Shown here in pieces: positions 58,736 to 64,000 of a stretch of 64,000 bases of DNA. Location of the stretch: NCBI RefSeq assembly GCF_016722785.1, contig NZ_JAEQNE010000007.1, positions 248,001 through 312,000 of the forward strand, in the 5' to 3' direction. The translations under genes were made by a program, and so were the position numbers. A model generated the notes under the pieces. The model did not search any database, was not told where the DNA came from, and worked only from the letters and a program-made list of their open reading frames with translations. This DNA is from Ramlibacter monticola. GTDB taxonomy: Bacteria; Pseudomonadota; Gammaproteobacteria; Burkholderiales; Burkholderiaceae_C. Numbering within the stretch: position 1 is the first letter of the stretch; each line of letters begins with the position of its first letter.

Positions 58736-58818
58736 GGGAACCTCCGTGGACGGGGACTGTAGCGCCTGCGGCAGTGGCGCTGCCAGCGGGGGGATACGCC
58801 GGCGGTTATGCTTGCCCC

Positions 58819-59685
58819 ATGAGTCCCGTGTTCGATTTCTCCCTTTCCGCGGTCGCGGAACTCGCGCGCAGCGATGCCGCGCGCGCCCTCGCCGAGGACC
58901 TGGGCGCAGGCGACCTGACCGCTTCGCTCGTGCCCGCCGGCCGCCGCGCCCGGGCGCGCGTGCTGGCGCGCGAAAGCGCCGTGATCTGCGGCGCGCCCTG
59001 GGCCGAGGCCGCGCTGCGCCAGGTCGACCCCGGGCTGCAGGTGCAGTGGCTCGTCGGCGAAGGCGAGCGCTGCGCCGCCGACCAGGTCGTGCTGCAGGTC
59101 GAGGGCGCCGCGCGCTCCCTGCTCACGGCGGAACGCACCGCGCTGAACTTCCTGCAGCTCCTGAGCGCCGTCGCGACGAAGACGGCCACCTACGTCGAGG
59201 CCGTGCGCGGCACGCGCGCGCGCATCGTCGACACCCGCAAGACGCTGCCCGGCCTGCGGCTGGCGCAGAAGTACGCGGTGCGCACCGGCGGCGGCCTCAA
59301 CCACCGCATCGGCCTCTACGACGCCGTGCTGATCAAGGAGAACCACATCGCAGCGGCCGGCGGCGTGGTGCCGGTCCTGCAGGCGGCCCAGCGCGTCGCC
59401 GGCCACGCGAGCTTCATCGAGATCGAGGTGGAGACGCTGGAGCAGCTGCGCGAGGCGCTGGAGGCCGGGGCGAAGATGGTCCTGCTGGACAACATGGACC
59501 TGCCGACGCTGCGCGAGGCGGTCCGCCTCAATGCCGGCCGCGCGATCCTGGAGATCTCCGGCGGCGTCACGCTGGAGCGCCTGCGCGAGCTGGCGGAGAC
59601 GGGCGTCGACCGCATCTCCATCGGCACCCTGACGAAGGACGTGAAGGCCACGGACTTCTCCATGCGGCTGAAAGAAATCGAATGA
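58819..59685 (+). CDS. nadC: Nicotinate-nucleotide pyrophosphorylase (quinolinate phosphoribosyltransferase)
   Basis: A 288-residue QPRTase. RIVDTRKTLPGLRLAQKYAVRTGGG (near residues 133-157, in two blocks) carries the PRPP and quinolinate binding residues. NHRIGLYDAVLIKENHI near 158-174 and KMVLLDNMD and ISGGVTLERL follow. It makes nicotinate mononucleotide from quinolinate. The nadA start overlaps its stop (ATGA); nadB is 2.4 kb further on the other strand. The ATG at 58819 was preferred because the upstream in-frame codons are poor in family content. Confidence 0.95.
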   Translation: MSPVFDFSLSAVAELARSDAARALAEDLGAGDLTASLVPAGRRARARVLARESAVICGAPWAEAALRQVDPGLQVQWLVGEGERCAADQVVLQVEGAARSLLTAERTALNFLQLLSAVATKTATYVEAVRGTRARIVDTRKTLPGLRLAQKYAVRTGGGLNHRIGLYDAVLIKENHIAAAGGVVPVLQAAQRVAGHASFIEIEVETLEQLREALEAGAKMVLLDNMDLPTLREAVRLNAGRAILEISGGVTLERLRELAETGVDRISIGTLTKDVKATDFSMRLKEIE

Positions 59686-60800
59686 GCGTTGTCATCCCGA
59701 TCAAGGACGTAGAGTACGAGCACCCGCTGCCCGGCAACACCTGCGACACCAAGCACGCCTGGGCGCGCGTGCCCCTCGAGCCGTCGCCGGCCGAGCGCGC
59801 GGCGCTGAAGGACAGGATCAAGCGCCTGCTGAAGGAGCGCAACGCGGTCATGGTGTCGCACTACTACGTGCACCCGGACCTGCAGGACCTGGCGGAAGAG
59901 ACCGGCGGCATCGTCAGCGACTCGCTGGAGATGGCGCGCTTCGGCCGCGACCACCCGGCGCAGGCGCTGGTGGTGTCCGGCGTGAAGTTCATGGGCGAGA
60001 CGGCGAAGATCCTGTCGCCGGAAAAGCGCGTGCTGATGCCCGACCTGGACGCCACCTGCTCGCTGGACCTGGGCTGCCCGGAGGACGAATTCGACGCGTT
60101 CTGCCGCCAGCATCCGGACCGCACCGTGGTGGTCTACGCCAACACCAGCGCCGCCGTGAAGGCGCGCTCGGACTGGCTGGTGACCTCCAGCTGCGCGCTC
60201 GACATCGTGCGCGCGCTCAAGGCCAAGGGCCACCGGATCCTGTGGGCGCCCGACAAGCACCTGGGCGGCTACATCCAGCGCGAGACCGGTGCCGACATGG
60301 TGTTCTGGAACGGCTCGTGCATCGTGCACGACGAGTTCAAGGCCTTCGAGCTGGCGGACCTGAAGAAGCAATACCCGAACGCCAAGGTGCTGGTGCACCC
60401 CGAGTCGCCCGCCGATGTGGTGGCGCTGGCCGATGCGGTCGGCTCGACCTCGGGGATCCTGAAGGCGGCGCGCGAGTTCGACGCCCGCGAGTTCATCGTG
60501 GCCACCGACAACGGCATGATGCACAAGCTGCGCACGCTGAACCCGGACAAGGTGTTCATCGAGGCCCCCACCGCGGGCAACAGCGCCACCTGCAAGAGCT
60601 GCGCGCACTGCCCCTGGATGGCCATGAACGGCCTGGCGGGCCTGGCCCACGTGCTGGAGACGGGCGCCAACGAAGTGTTCGTGGACCCCGCGATCGTCGA
60701 GCGGGCGCGGGTGCCGATCGACCGCATGCTGGCCTTCACGGCGGCGCTGAAGGCGGGGCAGCCCGCCGGCGCGCTGGTGCCGGACATCGGCGCCGCCTGA
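59682..60800 (+). CDS. nadA: Quinolinate synthase
   Basis: A 372-residue NadA. Cys ligands of the [4Fe-4S] cluster are in DLDATCSLDLGCP near residue 125, SSCALD near 170, and the ATCKSCAHCPWMAMNGL motif near 305. HYYVHPDLQDLAEETGGIVSDSLEMA near 60 binds substrate. It condenses iminoaspartate with dihydroxyacetone phosphate. Translation is coupled to nadC by overlap. The N-terminal extension of about 45 residues (DVEYEHPLPGN) is typical of Betaproteobacterial NadA. Confidence 0.96.
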   Translation: MSVVIPIKDVEYEHPLPGNTCDTKHAWARVPLEPSPAERAALKDRIKRLLKERNAVMVSHYYVHPDLQDLAEETGGIVSDSLEMARFGRDHPAQALVVSGVKFMGETAKILSPEKRVLMPDLDATCSLDLGCPEDEFDAFCRQHPDRTVVVYANTSAAVKARSDWLVTSSCALDIVRALKAKGHRILWAPDKHLGGYIQRETGADMVFWNGSCIVHDEFKAFELADLKKQYPNAKVLVHPESPADVVALADAVGSTSGILKAAREFDAREFIVATDNGMMHKLRTLNPDKVFIEAPTAGNSATCKSCAHCPWMAMNGLAGLAHVLETGANEVFVDPAIVERARVPIDRMLAFTAALKAGQPAGALVPDIGAA

Positions 60801-60803
60801 CGC

Positions 60804-61097
60804 TCAGTTGCAGCTGGCGATGCTCACCGGCAGCGTCTCGATGCGGCGCTCGACCTCCGCGACGAGGGGCTGACCCCGGGCCATCGCCTCCACCACGGTG
60901 GGTAGCGACAGCGAGGACTGGTGCGCCTGCGCGCTTTCCCAGGTCTCCACCACCCACAGCGTGTGCTCGTCGTGGATGTCCTTGGCGATGATGTAGTGGA
61001 TGCACCCGGGCATGGCCTTGCTGCCCTGGACCAGGATGCCCACCAGGGTGTCGCGCTGGCCGGGCAGCGTCTTCATTTTCGAGATCAGGCCGTACAA
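60804..61097 (-). CDS. Antibiotic biosynthesis monooxygenase (YgiN-like)
   Basis: A 97-residue ABM-fold protein with GLISKMKTLPGQRDTLVGIL at the start, MPGCIHYIIAKD and LWVVETWESAQAHQSSL near residues 29-65. YgiN-type relatives oxidise quinols. The start is a TTG at 61097, with GAGGAG eight bases upstream, since no ATG or GTG is positioned well. It is convergent with nadA (3 bp between stops). Its upstream side holds a chemoreceptor remnant. Confidence 0.85.
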   Translation of the reverse strand: MYGLISKMKTLPGQRDTLVGILVQGSKAMPGCIHYIIAKDIHDEHTLWVVETWESAQAHQSSLSLPTVVEAMARGQPLVAEVERRIETLPVSIASCN

Positions 61098-61316
61098 GGA
61101 AGCTCTCCTCGCTGGGCCTCCATGGTAGGACGAATCGGTGCGGCCGGTGCCGCGTCCGCGGGCAGGCGGAAGCGCGACACGGCCGCGCCTAGCTGCTCGG
61201 CCCGCGTCTTCACCTCGTGCGCGGAGGCGACCGAGCCGTGCGCCAGCTGAGCGTTGTCGGCGCTCACCGACTCCAGGCCCGCAACGGCGCGCTCCGAGGC
61301 GCTCCCGGGACCGCTG
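61085..61316 (-). pseudogene. Chemoreceptor (MCP) C-terminal tail remnant
   Basis: A minus-strand frame encodes SERAVAGLESVSADNAQL, then ASAHEVKTRAEQLGAAVSRF followed by RLP. This resembles the last 50 residues of methyl-accepting chemotaxis proteins, which end in a Gln/Ala-rich helix and AVxxFRL. It has no start codon of its own near a ribosome site and no upstream chemoreceptor part, because the neighbouring gene ends 12 bp away in another frame. The end lies over the start of the ABM gene. This is probably a decayed fragment. Confidence 0.45.
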
Positions 61317-61328
61317 CCGAGCCCCGGA

Positions 61329-62048
61329 TCAGTTCGTTTCGGGAAGGGGCGGCAACGCCTGCAGCACCTGCTTCACGGCTGGCGGCAGCTCCAGCACCTC
61401 CGGCCGGGTGATCACGCCGATCGCCAGTGCGTCGAGCCCGTCGACCATGGCGCACCTGAAGCCGATGTCCGGCTGCTTGAGGCACTCGAACACGCCCCGG
61501 GGAGTGCCGTCCTGCCGGAAGCGGCTCGGGTGGAAGGCGTAGACGATGTCCTCGGCGTTGCGCGGATAGACCGTCCGCTGCAGCAGTTCCGGCGGGTACT
61601 TGTCGCCCGTGAGGCTGCGGATCACGTAGGCCATGCGCGGCGACAGCTGCGACAGCGGCTGCTTCGTGTCCGTCGTGTGCGCCCCGTGCAGGCCGACCAT
61701 GGTCACTGCGATGGGCCGGCCATCGGAGAACGTCCGTTCCGCGCCGCCCAGGAAGATCAGCCCGCAGGCCGACTCGCACCTGCCGGAGACGGAAGTGGGG
61801 AGGCCTTCGGAGCGGATGCGGTGGCCGACGTGGTAGCCGTTCCAGAGGTCGCCGCCGGGGCTTTCGTGCAGCAGCACCAGCCGCAGCGGTCCGCGCGCCA
61901 GCGCGTTGCGCAGCTCCACCAGTTCGTTGCCGGTGACCGGGCCGGACATGACCAGCACGTCGTCCACCCGGTGGAATTCCATGGCGCGCGCCGGCGCCGC
62001 GAGCAGCGGCAGCAGGCAGGCAGCCAGGACGAGGCGGCGGCGCGACAT
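61329..62048 (-). CDS. Secreted ClpP/SppA-like protein of unknown function
   Basis: A 239-residue protein with a signal peptide (LVLAACLLPLLAAPARA, cleavage near residue 22). The mature part resembles the crotonase/ClpP fold: DDVLVMSGPVTGNELVELRNAL, LVLLHESPGGDLWNGYHVG near residues 58-76 (oxyanion-type SPGG), and CESACGLIFLGGAE near 90-103 where ClpP-like enzymes carry the nucleophile Ser. Similar periplasmic predicted proteins exist (COG3904 type), but activity is unproven. Neighbours are nadB upstream and a chemoreceptor remnant downstream. Confidence 0.75.
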   Translation of the reverse strand: MSRRRLVLAACLLPLLAAPARAMEFHRVDDVLVMSGPVTGNELVELRNALARGPLRLVLLHESPGGDLWNGYHVGHRIRSEGLPTSVSGRCESACGLIFLGGAERTFSDGRPIAVTMVGLHGAHTTDTKQPLSQLSPRMAYVIRSLTGDKYPPELLQRTVYPRNAEDIVYAFHPSRFRQDGTPRGVFECLKQPDIGFRCAMVDGLDALAIGVITRPEVLELPPAVKQVLQALPPLPETN

Positions 62049-62091
62049 GGACGCCGCGTTATAGCAAGCGCTCGCACGCGCCGCCAGGGGA

Positions 62092-63675
62092 TCAGCCGCC
62101 GGGACTCAGCGTCGTGGGCAGCGCCACCGGCGCCAGCTGCGGGTAGTCGCGGCTGAAGTGCAGGCCACGGCTTTCGTGCCGCGACTGCGCCGAGCGCACG
62201 ATCAGGTCGGCGACCGTCACCAGGTTGCGCAGCTCCAGCAGGTCGCGCGTGACGTGGAAGGCGCTGTAGAACTCCTGGATCTCGCCCTGCAGCAGCCCGA
62301 TGCGGTGCGCGGCGCGGTCCAGGCGCTTGTTGGTGCGGACGATGCCCACGTAGTCCCACATGAAGCGGCGCAGCTCGTCCCAATTGTGCGAGATCACGAC
62401 GGCTTCGTCGGCGTCGGTCACGCGGCTGTCGTCCCAGGCGGGCACCGCCGGCGGCGCCGGCAGCGGCGTGGCCAGGATGTCGTTGGCGGCGGAGCGGGCG
62501 AACACCATGCACTCCACCAGCGAGTTGCTGGCCAGCCGGTTGGCCCCGTGCAGGCCGGTGTAGGCGGTCTCGCCGATCGCGTGCAGGCCGGCCAGGTCGG
62601 TGCGGCCGGACAGGTCCGTGTGCACGCCGCCGCAGGTGTAGTGGGCGGCCGGCACGACCGGGATCGGCTGCTTCGTGATGTCGATGCCCAGCTCCAGGCA
62701 GCGGGCGTGGATGTTCGGGAAGTGCTCCCGCACGAACTCCGGCGGCTGGTGCGAGATGTCCAGCAGCACGCAGTCGAGGCCGTGCTTCTTCATCTCGAAG
62801 TCGATCGCGCGCGCCACCACGTCGCGCGGGGCCAGTTCCAGCCGCGGGTCGTGGTTCGGCATGAAGCGCGTGCCATCCGGCAGCATCAGCCGGCCGCCTT
62901 CGCCGCGCACCGCTTCGGAGATCAGGAAGTTCTTGACGTGGGGGTGGTACAGGCAGGTCGGGTGGAACTGGATGAACTCCATGTTCGTCGCGCGGCAGCC
63001 CGCGCGCCAGGCCGCGGCGATGCCGTCGCCGGTCGCCGTGTCCGGGTTGGTCGTGTACAGGTAGACCTTGCCCGCGCCCCCGGTCGCCAGGATGGTGTGC
63101 GGCGCGCGGAAGGTGAGCACTTCGTCGGTGTCCTCGTCCAGCGCGTACAGGCCCAGGCAGCGGTTCGGCTGCTGGCCGAGCTTGGCGGCGTAGATCAGGT
63201 CCACCAGCATGTGGTGTTCCAGGATCGTGATGTTCGACGTGCGCTTCACGCGTTCGATCAGCGTCCGCTGCACCGCGGCGCCGGTGGCGTCGGTCACGTG
63301 CACGATGCGGCGGGCGCTGTGGCCGCCCTCGCGCGTGAGGTGCAGCTGGCCATCCTCCTCGGAGAAGGGCACGCCCAGCTGGCGCAGCCAGGCCACGCTC
63401 TCGGGCGCGTGCTCCACCACGAAGCGCGTGGCCTCGGGGTCGGACAGGCCGGCGCCGGCGACCAGGGTGTCGTCGACGTGGCTGTCGAAGCTGTCGCTCG
63501 CGTCCATCACGGCGGCGATGCCGCCCTGCGCCCAGCCGCTGGAGCCGTCGGACATCGCGCGCTTGGTGAGGATCGCGACCCGGTGCGTGGGCGCGAGGTG
63601 GAGCGCCGCGGACAGGCCCGCGAGGCCGCTGCCGACGATCAGGACGTCGAAATCGCGAGGAATGGCTTGGCTCAC
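62092..63675 (-). CDS. nadB: L-aspartate oxidase
   Basis: A 527-residue flavoprotein. The FAD-binding motif is VLIVGSGLAGLSAALHL (about residues 10-26). SSGWAQGGIAAVMDASDSF near 45-63, GGHSARRIVHVTDATG near 117-132, and FIQFHPTCLY and YTCGGVHTDLSGRT near 345 are diagnostic. A Gly-rich C-terminal domain ends at LSPGG. It oxidises L-aspartate to iminoaspartate for NadA. Start codon is GTG with GGGAG upstream. The gene is on the opposite strand from nadA/nadC, 43 bp upstream of the ClpP-like gene. Confidence 0.96.
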   Translation of the reverse strand: MSQAIPRDFDVLIVGSGLAGLSAALHLAPTHRVAILTKRAMSDGSSGWAQGGIAAVMDASDSFDSHVDDTLVAGAGLSDPEATRFVVEHAPESVAWLRQLGVPFSEEDGQLHLTREGGHSARRIVHVTDATGAAVQRTLIERVKRTSNITILEHHMLVDLIYAAKLGQQPNRCLGLYALDEDTDEVLTFRAPHTILATGGAGKVYLYTTNPDTATGDGIAAAWRAGCRATNMEFIQFHPTCLYHPHVKNFLISEAVRGEGGRLMLPDGTRFMPNHDPRLELAPRDVVARAIDFEMKKHGLDCVLLDISHQPPEFVREHFPNIHARCLELGIDITKQPIPVVPAAHYTCGGVHTDLSGRTDLAGLHAIGETAYTGLHGANRLASNSLVECMVFARSAANDILATPLPAPPAVPAWDDSRVTDADEAVVISHNWDELRRFMWDYVGIVRTNKRLDRAAHRIGLLQGEIQEFYSAFHVTRDLLELRNLVTVADLIVRSAQSRHESRGLHFSRDYPQLAPVALPTTLSPGG

Positions 63676-63706
63676 GATGTCTCCCGGAAAATCGTTGTGG
63701 TGCTGC

Positions 63707-64000
63707 TCAGGCCGGCTGGTAGGCGAGCCGGACGTAGATCGGCGCGTAGGCTTCGGCCTGCGTCAGCTCGATCAGGGTTTCCTTGGCCAGTTCGAGGGTG
63801 GCGATGAAGGTCACGATCAGCACCGGCACGCCGCGGGTGGGATCGAACAGCTGCTCGAACTCGACGAACTTGCGGCCCTGCAGCTTCTTGAGCACCAGGC
63901 TCATGTGCTCGCGCACCGACAGTTCCTCGCGCGTGATCTTGTGGTGCTGCACCAGCTTCGCTCGGCGCAGGATGTCGCGCCAGGCTTCCTGCAGGTCCAG
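63707..64000 (-). CDS. scpA: Segregation and condensation protein A, N-terminus outside window
   Basis: The visible 97 codons are open to the window edge, so the N-terminal half is missing. EAWRDILRRAKLVQHHKI is followed by LSVREHMSLVLKKLQGRKF and by LIVTFIATLELAKETLIELT, the C-terminal winged-helix part of ScpA kleisin. ScpA joins ScpB and SMC in chromosome condensation. An apparent GTG start at 63952 is internal, because the same frame continues upstream with ScpA-like sequence. It lies 31 bp before nadB on the same strand. Confidence 0.9.
   Translation of the reverse strand: MDLQEAWRDILRRAKLVQHHKITREELSVREHMSLVLKKLQGRKFVEFEQLFDPTRGVPVLIVTFIATLELAKETLIELTQAEAYAPIYVRLAYQPA

Overview
The window is a 64 kb piece of a high-GC Betaproteobacterial chromosome. 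It is most likely Burkholderiales, family Comamonadaceae (Ramlibacter/Variovorax-like). This is inferred from gene content and order: paired Bug-type tripartite tricarboxylate binding proteins, a rubrerythrin/Fe-S oxidoreductase/DUF3501 trio, a ubiE-Tim44-ubiJ-ubiB cluster, an aspS-nudB-nuclease-clsB run, a rhodanese-grxC-secB-gpsA run, and dispersed GC-rich hairpin repeats between genes. No rRNA, tRNA, CRISPR array, transposase or prophage was seen; it reads as ordinary chromosome with small accessory patches.

Layout. 0-2.3 kb: a truncated flavin monooxygenase and a VOC-fold dioxygenase (minus). 2.5-5 kb: rubrerythrin, heterodisulfide-reductase-like Fe-S protein, DUF3501 (plus). 5-10 kb: a ugpBAEC-ugpQ glycerol-3-phosphate uptake operon (minus). 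10.2-14.5 kb: a giant DUF3683 FAD/Fe-S dehydrogenase and a HIT protein. 14.6-17.7 kb: a secreted double-FecR protein and a TpsB/FhaC outer-membrane transporter with no visible exoprotein. 17.7-22.2 kb: DUF971, ubiE, Tim44-like, ubiJ, ubiB. 22.2-29.5 kb: a sodium:solute symporter, FmdB zinc ribbon, DUF502, aspS, nudB, a nuclease-like protein, cardiolipin synthase. 29.5-32.4 kb and 42-44.5 kb: the two separated parts of a ligase-associated DNA repair gene set (exonuclease + ATP-dependent ligase, then Lhr-core helicase). Between them lie folE, a BLUF photoreceptor, a DMT permease, DUF429, DUF2784, a flavodoxin-like reductase, and a Bug-Bug-sulfatase-SulP operon (minus). 44.5-47.5 kb: a zinc metallopeptidase and an envelope-stress set (BON lipoprotein, YqjK/YqjE/YqjD-like proteins, DUF1328). 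47.7-50.2 kb: a CHASE3 histidine kinase, a divergent LuxR-type regulator and an orphan receiver. 50.5-57.2 kb: a MoeB/ThiF enzyme, an amino-acid binding protein, ctpA, gpmA, rhodanese, grxC, secB, gpsA. 57.2-64 kb: a lectin-like lipoprotein, thioredoxin, thioesterase, nadC-nadA, a quinol monooxygenase, a chemoreceptor-tail remnant, a secreted ClpP-like protein, nadB and the end of scpA. nadA, nadB and nadC therefore all lie within 5 kb.

The most unusual signal is an 82-bp intergenic element, present in two near-identical copies in front of DUF502 and the BLUF gene. It folds into three hairpins, the last of which buries the downstream gene's Shine-Dalgarno sequence in a 9-bp stem. The three differences between copies all fall in unpaired positions. 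A diverged third copy sits in the ugp operon. Other items of interest are the split repair cluster, the folE-BLUF pair, the sulfatase-transporter operon and the orphan FecR/TpsB pair.
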